Notes under the pieces: model-generated
What the model saw: only the letters and a program-made list of their open reading frames with translations
What the model was told of the DNA's origin: nothing
Databases searched by the model: none
From: Ailurus styani
Lineage: Eukaryota; Chordata; Mammalia; Carnivora; Ailuridae
NCBI GenBank assembly: GCA_002007465.1
Contig: LNAC01000030.1
Location: 7,911,697-7,975,696, forward strand
Length of the DNA stretch: 64,000 bases
Direction of reading: 5' to 3'
Part shown: piece by piece, positions 22,842-32,845 of the stretch
Numbering within the stretch: position 1 is the stretch's first letter
Layout of the letters: each line of letters begins with the position of its first letter
Translations under genes and position numbers: made by a program

Positions 22842-23365
22842 AAATGTCTCCAGCACCCCCCACCCCCACCCGCACTGCCCTCCTCAATTCCTGGATGGAT
22901 ACTGGAGAGTGGGTGAGAGCCCATTCCTGAAGCTGGGTGGGGGTCTCCTTTGCCCTTTGGACGAGACATTCCTGCTGGGCTGCTTTCCAAAAGCCCTTGG
23001 ACCCCAGGCTGGGGCCCAAGCCTGGGACCACCGCCACCCCCCCCAAGCTGAGGTTTGCAGCAGGTAGCAGGCTCTCCTGGGCAAATGAAGTGTTGCACAA
23101 GTTCCCTACACAGGTGGGTGCCGCACGCCTGCTTACTCAACACTCACCCAGGTGGGTGTGGCCACACGGGGACAGGTGGGGCCCTATCTCACTTACCACT
23201 TGGAGGCCCCAGCCATGGTCCTCCCGGGCCTGTCAGGGAGCACGGAGAATGCCATTTAAAGCCTTCTCAGAAAAGACCTCACCTTCTCCAGCCCAGACAT
23301 CGAGCCGCGGCTGTTCACCATGGGACGAGGGAGCATCTCACAGAACTATGAAACAAACGTGGAGC
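22842..23365. other. intergenic, GC-rich, nothing recognised
   Basis: C-rich runs at 22853-22873 and 23035-23046. Several overlapping short frames on both strands; none is recognisable. Confidence 0.4.
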
Positions 23366-23380
23366 AAGAAGCCACAGTGA

Positions 23381-23590
23381 AGGCACCTGGGTGGCTCAGT
23401 GGGTTAAAGCCTCTGCCTTCGGCTCAGGTCATGATCTCAGGGTCCTGGGATCGAGGCCCGCATCAGGCTCCCTGCTCAGCGGGGAGCCTGCTTCCTCCTC
23501 TCTCTGCCTGCCTCTCTGCCTACTTGTAATCTCTCTCTCTCTCTGTCAAATAAATAAATAAAATCTTTAAAAAAGAAGAAGAAGAAGAAG
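23381..23590 (+). mobile_element. young SINEC with a (GAA)n tail
   Basis: A full element of the GTGGGTTAAAGCCTCTGCC group. Its A-tail has become (GAA)n at about 23573-23596. AAGAAGCCACAGTGA flanks it at 23366-23380 and 23591-23605, a perfect match. Confidence 0.96.
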
Positions 23591-23605
23591 AAGAAGCCAC
23601 AGTGA

Positions 23606-24158
23606 GTGCCCCTTGTGTCACTGAGGCCTGTGCCAGGAGTCGCAGAGAACACCTGTTTACTCCCCCTGCTGTGTGTCGCCTCTTCAAGCTGACCTCACTC
23701 AGGAGCACAGGGAAAATCGACTGTGTGATTCACCAGGATCACAAGACACACTCCGCTTTACCTGGAAGCCCGACGGAGCTGCTTCCTGCAGGAGCAGGGA
23801 ATTAGGCCATATGTTTGGTTTATTTACTTACCTGCACACATCTGGCCTGCTTTGCATTGTGACTCATCCTGAGAGAGGTGGATCAGATGGGACAGCCCCC
23901 AAGGAGGAACCAGGCCGGAACGATGCTCGGATCCCGGAACTGTCTTCCCGATAACCTCGGAAGCGGGCTCGCCTCTTTCCCACTCACACTCTCCTCCCTG
24001 ATGCGTTCCTCCCCAGCAATCCCAAGCCTTTCGGAACATTTTCCACAGGTCAATGGGACTGGTCTCTTAGAGGGATGGGCGACTCGGGTTGAGTCCCCAG
24101 CAACCGCCACCCGCCCGGGGCGCAGCTGGGGAGCCCCAGCAGGTTATAAAACCTCCTC
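23606..24158. other. intergenic, nothing recognised
   Basis: No repeat family and no exon with splice signals that I can defend. Confidence 0.4.
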
Positions 24159-24173
24159 AAGACTCAGTTTCCT

Positions 24174-24373
24174 GGGGTGCCTGGGTGGCTCAGTGGGTTA
24201 AAGCCTCTGCCATCGGCTCAGGTCATGATCTCAGGGTCCTGGGATGGAGGCCCGCATCGGGCTCTCTGCTCAGCAGGGAGCCTGCTTCCCCCTCTCTCTC
24301 TGCCTGCCTCTCAGCCTACTTGTGATCTCTCTCTCTGTGTCAAATAAATAAATAAAATCTTTAAAAAAAAAAA
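24174..24373 (+). mobile_element. young SINEC
   Basis: Same subfamily as the preceding copy. Perfect 15-base duplications AAGACTCAGTTTCCT at 24159-24173 and 24374-24388. Confidence 0.96.
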
Positions 24374-24444
24374 AAGACTCAGTTTCCTCCTCTGCAAGAC
24401 AAGCTGTTTCCTCTTTGGGGGTCGCCAGTGTGCAGGAAAGCACA

Positions 24445-24640
24445 CTGGGCTTGCTTGCTTCTGGGCCTTTGCACATGCTGTTCCCTCTCCCGGAGACACT
24501 GTTCACCTCAATCCACGCCAGCCCCGGGCACCTCCCCCTGACTGACAGCAACAGTACCTTCTGGCTTCCGTGTTATCCGTTTCGCCCCCAGCCCAGCCCA
24601 CGCCCAGCAGGAGTACCCGCAGCCTTTTGTCATTCCCGCC
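24445..24640 (+). mobile_element. L2 3' end fragment
   Basis: GGGCCTTTGCACATGCTGTT at 24463 is diagnostic L2 wording. Confidence 0.7.
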
Positions 24641-25035
24641 CCAACTTCTTCCCAGCTGGGACTGAAGGAGCCCTTGCTGTTTGTCCTGCCTCTTCAGCAG
24701 ACTGGCAGCTCCGCAGGGGAAGGCGGGGTCTGCGTGGCCCTCGATCCCCAGCTCCTCACGCTCCCCTGACCTATAGCCGGCCCTTGGGGAACGTCAACGT
24801 CCTCTTCAGAATCGGGGGATGGCCAGCGGGCCTAAAGCCTCCCCCCCCCCATGTGGGAGGCCCTTGGACTTGGCATCTTGCGGGATAAAAGCTGGGCCGA
24901 GGCCAAGGAGACTGTGGCCGGAGCCTGCAAGTTCAGGCTGGGGTGCCCTGCAGCTTGGGGCCCGTGGCGGGGCTCCCCTCGAACTTGGGGTTCAGTCAGT
25001 TCCCCGATTCTGTGGTCAGATTAGGGGTGGGCAGG

Positions 25036-25580
25036 CCCGGGCAGGCCTGTTCTGAAGCCCAGGCCGCAGGGACGGGACAACCCAGGGCCTCACCCACGCT
25101 GCTCCGGACCCCGAGCCCAGGCAGGCCGCTACACGCCCGGGGAGACGCGGCGGGCCTCTTCCCTCACATTGGGGACAGCCTGTCTCCATGTGGAGAGGAA
25201 GGGGGCCTCCGATGAACAGCGTGGCCCCGTCGGCCTCCCGCGCCGGAGGGAAGCTGGCGAGACCCGCGTGCCAGCGAACGCACGCACACCTGTGTGCACA
25301 CACTCCGCTCCAAGCAAACCTGCGGGCAGGGCCCAGCCCTCTGCTGTGGCTTCCCAGGGGCCCGGACAGTTCTCTTCCTCAGTTTACGAGCTGAGGAGGG
25401 TGGCGATGCTGAGAAGCGGGGCCCAGTGCCACGGGAAGCCGCTTGTTGGTGTGCTCTGGGGAGAGATGCCAAGTGCAAGAGCAAGGCCACCAGCAGCCGC
25501 TGCCACCGAAGCCGCCCCGTGTCAGACCCGCTAGGTGCCAGGCAGCGCGTCAGGCCCCTGGGAGGCAGCCGTGAACCAGA
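25036..25580. promoter_or_regulatory. orphan CpG island, about 29 kb upstream of the GRHL3 exon
   Basis: By hand I count about 27 CpG in 25036-25325, near 65 percent GC, so observed over expected is roughly 0.85. A weaker tail with about 13 CpG runs to 25580. No TATA box, splice-flanked exon or recognisable protein accompanies it. Overlapping open frames of up to 121 codons exist on both strands, as is normal in CpG-rich DNA. It could be the promoter of an unannotated noncoding RNA or a CpG-rich enhancer. Confidence 0.55.
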
Positions 25581-25745
25581 GGGAAGAAGCTCTCCCTGAT
25601 GGGCCAGAGCAGACAGGTGATAAATAAGTAACTCAGAACTGGCGAGGTGAGAGGTGCTAGGGAGGAAAATAAAATAGAAAGGAAATGTGGGGCTGGATGC
25701 TGAGATTCTATGTAGCGTGATCTGGAAGGGCCTCTCTGAGCAGGT
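25525..25745 (+). repeat. ancient dispersed repeat, family not named
   Basis: GTGCCAGGCAGCGCGTCAGG, CAGCCGTGAACCAGAGGGAA, then GATAAATAAGTAACTC and GGCCTCTCTGAGCAGGTGAC in the order of a common old mammalian repeat. It overlaps the tail of the CpG island. Confidence 0.5.
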
Positions 25746-25769
25746 GACCTGGCATCCTCTCTCCTTAAC

Positions 25770-25870
25770 CTTCCAAACAGACTCTTGAAGCTCCTACTAT
25801 TGTCATTCCCATTTTATGGATGAGGAAACTGAGGCTCCGAAGGCCTCTCTGATATCCAAGGGCTATCCTG
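25770..25870 (-). repeat. MIR
   Basis: CATTTTATGGATGAGGAAAC then TGAGGCTCCGAAGGCCTCTC. Confidence 0.72.
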
Positions 25871-26430
25871 CCGTGAGAGACCCTGTCCCCTTTCATGGTG
25901 GCCCCAGCCTGCCATGCTCCTGGGAGCCAGGGGGTGGGGAGGGGAGGCTGTGCTCAAAGTCCCCCCCACTGGGTTAGCTGAAGAGGGCAGCTGCTGGGTC
26001 TTCCTAGGGCCTGGCATTCCTGCTGGGCATGTGTCTCCAAGTTAGACCTGTTTGGGCTGGACAGCCCAGCCCCTGAAAAAGTCCTTTTGTGCTTTGTCAA
26101 AGGGCCCTCACAGAGGGTTAAACACCCTCACATTAGTGCTAATTTGGGGCTGACTTTCCTATTCAGCCAGTGACAAAGCCAGGTGTTTGCACAAGGGCCT
26201 GAGGAATGGGACCACACGCGCTGTCACTGATGGAGCGAGTGAGCGAGGAGGCTCGAGCTCCACCACCCTGCCCTCCCAGGCACCTGTTCCTCTCACAGCA
26301 AGTCACCAGAGCGCTGTTTCTGGCCCTGCCCCATCTCTGCACCAGCCTTCCTCCAGTCCCCCCGCTCCGCCCCGCCCCGTGAGGACCTCTGGGAAGGAGT
26401 GGAAGCCCCATCTGCAAAAGGGCCCAGTGG
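25870..26430. other. intergenic, nothing recognised
   Basis: Mixed unique sequence. The 203-codon antisense frame that crosses it reaches its length only by reading through the (CT)n run of the next SINEC. Confidence 0.4.
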
Positions 26431-26555
26431 ACCCATGGTCGAACAAAAATGTTTTTAATAACAAGAAATGGAAACAACCTAAATGACCCTCTAAGGGGGA
26501 AATGAGAGAAGACACCAGGCAGGTGTGTAGGTACCGAACACAGAAAGTGCAGCAC

Positions 26556-26667
26556 TGGGGTGCCTGAGTGGCTCAGTCTGTTAAGTGTCTGAGTCTTGAT
26601 TTCAGCTGAGGTCATGGTCTCAGGGTCGTGGGATGGAGCTCCTGGCTCAGCAGGGAGTCTGCGGGAG

Positions 26668-26712
<45 letters not shown>

Positions 26713-26936
26713 CTCTGCCCCTCCCCCCCACCGGTACTCTCTCTCTCTCTCAAGTAAATAAAAATTACAAACAAAAGAAGGAAGGAAGGAAGGAAGGAAG
26801 GAAAGAAGGGAGGGAGGGAGAGAGGAAGGAAGGGAGGAAGGAAAGAAGGGAAGGAGGGAGGGAGGAAGGAAGGGAGGGAGGGAGGAAGGAAGGAAGGAAG
26901 GAAGAGAGAAAGAAAAGAAAGAAAGAGAAAGAAAAG
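26556..26936 (+). mobile_element. SINEC with expanded (CT)n and a long (GGAA)n tail
   Basis: The body is ordinary. Its CT tract is expanded to about 45 bases (26670-26710) and the tail has grown into about 165 bases of GGAA/GGGA/GAAA units (26776-26940). AGAAAGTGCAGC precedes it at 26542-26553 and recurs after the tail at 26941-26951 within AAAGAAAGTGCAGC. Confidence 0.9.
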
Positions 26937-26940
26937 AAAA
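26776..26940. repeat. (GGAA)n-type microsatellite
   Basis: Purine-only tract, mostly GGAA with GGGA and GAAA variants, grown from a SINEC A-tail. Long GGAA arrays can bind ETS-family factors; use here is only a possibility. Confidence 0.93.
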
Positions 26941-26953
26941 GAAAGTGCAGCCC

Positions 26954-27150
26954 AGGGCGCCTGGGTGGCTCAGTGGGTTAAAGCCTCTGCTTTCGGCTCA
27001 GGTCATGATCTCAGAGTCCTGGGATCGAGGCCCGCATCGGGCTCCCTGCTCAGCAGGGAGCCTGCTTCCTTCTCTGCCTGCCTCTCTGCCTACTTATAAT
27101 CTCTCTCTCTGTATCAAATAAATAAATAAAATCTTTAAAAAAAAAAAAAA
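26954..27150 (+). mobile_element. young SINEC inserted in the duplication of the previous one
   Basis: Perfect 17-base flanks AAAAGAAAGTGCAGCCC at 26937-26953 and 27151-27167. The same core occurs a third time upstream of the preceding SINEC. Confidence 0.95.
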
Positions 27151-27499
27151 AAAAGAAAGTGCAGCCCTGCCTGCTGTCACGTGAGAAGGAAACTGCACAA
27201 TTACATGGAGAGTAGCACCCCACTGGGGTTCACCGAAAAACAACCCCAAACGAGCGCATAAGTCCTTGGATATGATTGTAAACATATAGAAGAGTCTGAT
27301 GTAAAAGATTTAGAAATCATTGCACTTTGGTCAGAAAAATCATGGATATATTGTTTAAGTTTTTTTTAAGGAGTCTGCAAACAAACCATCAAAAAACTAT
27401 TAATGGGGAAAGAGCGATTGGCTAGGGGTCTGGATGGGGGAATAAAGAAGGACTTTCGCTGTTTCATTGAATTTTCTTCTGAATTGTTAAAACATCTTT

Positions 27500-29400
27500 A
27501 AAGAAGAAGAATATATGTATACATACGTATTTATGCGTGTCCACATGGCCGTGTGGGGGGAGAGGCACGCCTCATTTGTTATATGCAGCTGGTCTTCATT
27601 CTTCTCTTCCCTAAGTCACCGCAGACAGGACGTCAGTGAACACCGAGCCGCCGCTCCTAGGGGACACACGGGTGCACGTTCCTGCCAGCCTCTGATCAAC
27701 TGTAACCTTGCTTCATGCCTTCCTGGGTAAATGCACCTCATTTAACGTCAGTTGTTGATTGATTCATGCTGACCTCGTGGCCAACAGCAGTGTAACTCAA
27801 GACAAGAGAAGCTTCTCTGACACACACATTTTGTCTGTAAAATGCATCAGAGCCTTGTTGCTTTTAGGAACCCTGGACAGCTCTTCGGCTGGACACTTGA
27901 GCCACCTTAACCAGCGCAATGATCATGAAAATGCACAGAAATGTGAAAAGAGTGGCATTCAAATGACCTCGAGGAAGACTCTTATTTATAGCATAAAAAC
28001 TGCAACAAGAAGGCAGAGTGACCTCGTTCGTCCTCAGCTGGGAGAGTGCGTGTTGAGCAGCTCCTATTTTCCCCCACACTAGGCATGTCCAAAAATGACC
28101 ACAAAGGTGCCTCAAAGGATTGATTTGGGGATCGCAAATAAAAGTGAGCAAGTCAGCAAATTCACAAATACAGAATCTGTGATGATGAGGATTCAATGTA
28201 TGTACTTCCACCTTCTCCCTGTTCCCAGGATAATTCTTACCTTTCGCTTTTAAGGCTCAGCATGGCATTCTGCAAGCTCCCTGGTGCCCGTGCCAGGCCC
28301 CCGGGGGGGCCGTGTGATCTTGGCTCTGTCATTGTTTGAATTCAGTTTTCTCTCCCTGCCTGGCACAGTGCCTGACAGTAGTAGCGATTCAAAAATCGGC
28401 CGCTGATGCTATAATCACCATCATCCTAGGACCCTGCATCTGTGCACTGGAAGCGGATGGGGGGGGGGTTCACTGGGGGTTTGGAGAAGTTCATCTGCAC
28501 CAGAGCACCAGGCCGGCATCCTTCTCACACACTCTTTGGCCCATCCTTTCCCTCTCTGGCTGTACCTGCAAAACCAGACAACAATCTGAATTTGGGAAAT
28601 TACAGTCAATAAAATGACTTCTCGACACCAGGACAAATCAGGAAGTTTCCCCTTTGAAGTGATGCCATTCTCTCCTCTCGTATCACCTCTGGGGTGGCCC
28701 TGGGGCTCTGCTGTCTCCTTGGGATTCCCATGAGACTGCTCAGCCAGATCCCACTGGGTGATGGTTAACGGTTAGGATACTCAGGCTCGGGGCCAGAATA
28801 GCAACTCACCCTGGGCAGGGCTGCATACTCATTAATGCTCCCGGGCCCGGCACAGATCGGTGCCCCATAAAAGCTGAACTGAAAAAATAGGGACCGGGGT
28901 GAAGGGAGCTTCCTACCACAAACTTCCCCCAACGGAAGTAGAAAGCCATGAACTGTGGAGAGTAGATACAATGTAGCAATTGTCTTCACAAGTGGTATCC
29001 AGTGCAGCGTATCTGAAATCTAAAGTGGCCCCAAACACCTTTTTCACGCTAATAAAACTATGAATATATAGCCTGGGAAAATAAAGGGAACTAACATTTT
29101 TAATTATAAGAAACGTTTAATATTGACGAGGATAAGCACAGTAATAGGAGGGAAAGAAGGAGGCAGTGAACGGTGGTAGGGCTCATTATGTATTTCTGAA
29201 AAAGGATGCAGAAGGTGGAAGCAAAATGCCTGACAGCCAAGCCACCGAACGGTCAAGTGAACCAACACATGAATGAGGTGAAAATGTGTAGCTCTCCTCC
29301 TTTGACCGTGGCTAAAGGGCAAGCAGTGAAACGAGCCAGGAGACATGAACAGGCGTTAGCATAACAGGTGCGATTGCCATGCGATTAGTTCTGTGCTGTT
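27500..29400. other. intergenic unique block
   Basis: The longest stretch here without a clear repeat. A TG/TA-rich patch lies at 27510-27535 (ATATATGTATACATACGTAT). 27740-28230 is AT-balanced and non-repetitive. A weak MIR-like tail is at 28325-28400 (CCTGGCACAGTGCCTGACAG). A G-run of 10 is at 28459-28468. No exon can be supported. Confidence 0.4.
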
Positions 29401-29404
29401 GCTT

Positions 29405-29600
29405 TTGAGTGTATTAACTAATTTAAGCCCCATGCCAATCCTAGGAGATTAAATATTCCTGGCCCCATCTTACAGATGAGCAAACTGAGGCTCCAAGAAG
29501 CAAAGTAAATTGCCTAAGGTCACAGGGCAAGTTAGCAGGCAGCTGAACTTGAACCCACACAGCTGGTTCTAGAAGCTGCCCTCCTAGTCACTATGAGACA
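29405..29600 (-). repeat. MIR
   Basis: ATCTTACAGATGAGCAAACTG at 29468, then TTGCCTAAGGTCACAGGGCA at 29510. Confidence 0.82.
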
Positions 29601-29739
29601 CTGTCCCTCTGGGCTGTGATGGCTCTTGTCCCTCAGAGATGCTTCCAGGTGGTAGACATCCCACATCCCATAGGGTGCTGAGAACCCCGGGAGGGGTGTA
29701 TTGTGCCCAGATTCCACTGCCCAGATCAGTAGGTCCAGA

Positions 29740-30090
29740 CTCCCTTGCTAGCCTCTTCCCCATTTTTCTGCACCCTGTTGCAACACACCTCTCTGGTCTT
29801 ATCTCCTTCCCCTTCCTTTCCTGCACCAACTCTGCGCCCCAGCCCAGCCCAGCCCAGATGCTCCCTGTTCCTTGGTCACACCCCATGCATTCCTGTCTCC
29901 AGGCCTTCCCTGCTGCTGTTCCCTCCCTGGCCCAGAATGTGTTCTCCCATCCCTATCTACTGCAATCCACCCCACGTCCCAAGTCAAACTTTGATGCCAC
30001 CTTGCTCATGAAACCCTCCCAGGCTGTCCCTGTTGGAATTCATCACACCTTGCCAACCTCTGGGCTTCAGTAGCTAACCCTTGATCAGCC
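29740..30090 (+). mobile_element. L2 3' end
   Basis: TTCCCTGCTGCTGTTCCCTC near 29906 and AAACCCTCCCAGGCTGTCCC near 30011 follow the L2 order. AGCCC is repeated three times at 29839-29853. Confidence 0.68.
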
Positions 30091-30380
30091 CCAACCCCTA
30101 CCCACCACCCTCATAACCTACCCAGGGAATTTCTCTCTGACCAGCAGCCTGGGCTGCATGTTCATACCCCTTCCCACCGCAGATGTTGGGGTGCAGGAAG
30201 GCAAGATGCAGCAAGGGGCTTTATTAAGTTCATGTCTTTGTCACCGCAGCCTAACCCGAGTACATGGCATAGTAAACAAAAATACTTCTGACCCTGCAGA
30301 TACGATAATATCTTGACAGTAAACGTCAGTGACAGTTTAAAAGTTATCTGTTCCAGGAGTTATCTGCTTCATTTGGCAGA
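30090..30380. other. intergenic, nothing recognised
   Basis: No gene or clear repeat seen. Confidence 0.4.
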
Positions 30381-30384
30381 TAAT

Positions 30385-30790
30385 AGCATGATGGTGTCCC
30401 CAAATCTTCAATTCCAGGGCTCTATAGGGCTCCCTAAATATACACCATTTCTCACGGCACCACTGTGTCTTTGCCTTGATGTTCCCTCTATCTGGAATGC
30501 TTTTCCCCGCCATAGTTGCTCGGAGAATCCAATCCTTGCAAACTTGATTTAGTGTCCCTTCCTTGGAGAAGCCTTCCCTGACCACTCAGCACCCTCTTTT
30601 GCCCCAGAGCTAATCACTTCTTTCGTGTTGCCTACACACTTCACACTTACCTGGGGGGTTGCTAAGCCTGCAGTGGATTTGTCTGTGTGTCCATCCCCCG
30701 ATGGCTTTTGGAGGCCAGGGCCATGTCATACCACCTCTATGTCCTCAGGATCAAACATGGTCATTTTCAAGCATTTTTAGGGGTAGACCT
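30385..30790 (+). mobile_element. L2 3' end
   Basis: GATGTTCCCTCTATCTGGAATG at 30479, GAGAAGCCTTCCCTGACCAC at 30567, GAGGCCAGGGCCATGTCATA at 30711. Confidence 0.82.
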
Positions 30791-31090
30791 CTTTCTCCAG
30801 AAAATTTATAAGCATCTTGAGATGAAACAGATAAAAAGAAAACAGTTCTTGAAGTGGGGGATGGGCAGGCACCCCTGCCTGTGTGGCCACCTCAGAACCT
30901 GCCTGGGACCCTCCCTTGGAGCTCCTGAATCTCTACAAACGTCTGAAAGCCCCTGACTCAGCACCATGCGGGGAACAAGGACACTGCTCAACAAATGCCT
31001 TTTAAATGATTTGAAGACCAAACTTTCACGACCAAAGGATGAATTCCTTAGAGTAGAATTTCAGACACCTTGACGGCAAGGCGGGGTGCA
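30790..31090. other. intergenic; one AP-1 consensus
   Basis: TGACTCA at 30954-30960. Otherwise nothing recognised apart from a weak L2-like end (CTGCTCAACAAATGCCTTTT). Confidence 0.4.
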
Positions 31091-31094
31091 CTTG

Positions 31095-31230
31095 GGCTCT
31101 GGGTCAGGAGGCAGGGGTTCAAGTCTGAACTCCATCACTGTCTGGCTGGGCGGGGTCCTCACCTCTCCAGACCTTGTTTTTCTCATCCACAAAATGAGAA
31201 TGACAGCACCTCAACAGGGCTCTGGGTCTG
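31095..31230 (+). repeat. MIR
   Basis: GGGTTCAAGTCTGAACTCCA at 31115 and CTTGTTTTTCTCATCCACAA at 31173. Confidence 0.78.
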
Positions 31231-31344
31231 TGATTATTCCTAGGGGCAGGGCTGTCTACACCCCAGTCCCCCCACCCCAGTCCCACATCATTCACGTCCA
31301 CCGAAAGAAAACCAGCAGCACTCAGGATGTAGGCCAGTCTGGTA

Positions 31345-31790
31345 GAAAGCGTTGAGTGTGGGTTTTGGCACCAGATCCTGGTTCTGACATTGACTAGCAT
31401 GCTGAACCTCAGTTTTGCTCATCTGCCAAATGGGGATAATAATAGCAGCTCATAGGGTAGCACAGTAAGTATGCATCCAGGTCCAGAATGCTCTACTTTA
31501 AGGCCTGGCTCCCTCACTTGCTAGCCCTGTGACCTTGAGCAGGTTAGGTTACTTAACCTGTGTGAGCCTCAGTTTCCCCATCTGTACAAAGGGGTAATAA
31601 TAGTGCTCACTTCATAGGATTGGATAAATTAATTAACATGAAATGCTTAGAACAGTGCCTGGCACATGGTAACTACTCTATGCAGGTGAGCAATGGATAC
31701 CCCCCACCATGGGGCTGTTGAGGGGAGTAAATTTATTCATACTTAAAATGTGCCTAGCCCAGAGCCTGGGATATGCTCAAAGTTCATTGG
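31345..31790 (+). repeat. cluster of MIR copies
   Basis: One copy at 31345-31470 (CCTCAGTTTTGCTCATCTGC) and one at 31475-31690 (GAGCCTCAGTTTCCCCATCTG at 31565 and CAGTGCCTGGCACATGGTAA). A third MIR-like tail runs to about 31790. Confidence 0.8.
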
Positions 31791-31929
31791 ACAGGAGCTG
31801 ATATTTAATACGAATTCAGCTCAAACTCAGCATATTGCATATAAGCTTTGGGGGAAAAATAAAACAAAAAAACAGAAGACAGGCAGAAACTCCAGGGCTT
31901 TGGATCTCACCCTGCAATCTCCTGTGAAA

Positions 31930-32110
31930 GGGGCAGCGGCGGCCCCACGGTGCGGTTCTGGGTGTGGCCCGCCGCCTGACTCAGAGGAAAGCGCCCCCTC
32001 CCACCTGTTCCCCACCCGTCTCCCGCGGCACCCTGTGTCTGCCCATCCACGTGGTGATCAGACCTGACCCTGGAGAGCGGCAAAGATCCGATCACTGCCC
32101 CAGGGCCAGG
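31930..32110. promoter_or_regulatory. short CpG-rich block with an AP-1 site
   Basis: I count about 13 CpG in 180 bases, roughly 0.7 of expectation. TGACTCA lies at 31977-31983. It is too short for a standard CpG island and carries no gene I can see. An enhancer is one reading. Confidence 0.35.
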
Positions 32111-32269
32111 GCTGGCAGGAGGGGTTATAATTACAGGTTTCATCGAAATTGTGGATAGGATGAGCACCGCTTTCCACGGCTCCTCTAAGAGCCCGGCCAG
32201 GAACCTCCCAGCCCCTCCCACCTGGGTGCTGCCAGGAGCCAGCACTCCCAGCCTGGCGAGCTAAGTACT

Positions 32270-32400
32270 TGGTTTGAAGTATCTCATTTAATCCTCCCAA
32301 AGGCTGTTACTTCTCCCATTTTACAGATGAGGAAACTGAGGCTCCAGGAGGCAAATTTATGCACCCCAAAGTCAGTGGGCAAGACCCGTTCCCAGGTCTT
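32270..32400 (-). repeat. MIR
   Basis: CCCATTTTACAGATGAGGAAAC at 32316, then CTGAGGCTCCAGGAGGCAAA. Confidence 0.8.
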
Positions 32401-32411
32401 TCTGGCTTATG

Positions 32412-32573
32412 AGAGATCACAAGTAGGCAGAGAGGCAGGCAGAGAGACAGGGAGAGGAGGAAGCAGGCTCCCTGCTGAGCAGAGAGCCCGATGTGGGCCT
32501 CGATCCCAGGACGCTGAGATCATGACCTGAGCCGAAAGCAGAGGCTTTAACCCACTGAGCCACCCAGGCGCCC
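32412..32573 (-). mobile_element. SINEC, reverse, without its A-tail
   Basis: The tRNA-like end is intact (GAGCCACCCAGGCGCCC), but the element begins abruptly at GAGAGATCACAAGTAGG with no poly(T) and no target-site duplication. Confidence 0.92.
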
Positions 32574-32654
32574 TGTCCTGTTGATCTTAACCTCCACCCC
32601 AGTTTGTACCCCAAACAGCACCAGAATCTGGTTGTCACCGAACAATTGGGAGAC

Positions 32655-32845
32655 TGGGCTCTAGGACCCAAATCCTGGGTTTGATTCTAGGCTCTGACAC
32701 TGTATGATCCTGGGCGGTCACACCACCTTCCCGAGCCTGGATTCCCCCCGCCGCCGGGTTTGTTGTGAGGACTATGTGAGAAAATACACAGATTGGAAGT
32801 ATCTGTAAATGCCGGGGATAGAGAAGGGTCCAGTAAGGGTCAGAG
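32655..32845 (+). repeat. MIR
   Basis: TGGGTTTGATTCTAGGCTCTG at 32667 and GAGGACTATGTGAGAAAATAC at 32767. Confidence 0.68.

Larger units (their letters stand above)
26430..27500 (+). mobile_element. possible old L1/HAL1 relic carrying two SINECs
   Basis: AATAACAAGAAATGGAAACAACC near 26458, and after the SINECs TTTCATTGAATTTTCTTCTG near 27465, resemble the 3' part of an old L1 or HAL1. The match is loose. Confidence 0.4.

Noticed and set aside
26163..26774. 203-codon antisense frame
   Set aside because: It reads through the (CT)n run of a SINEC, giving an RERERE stretch; an artefact of low complexity.
29639..30073. 144-codon frame
   Set aside because: Lies in L2 3'-end sequence.
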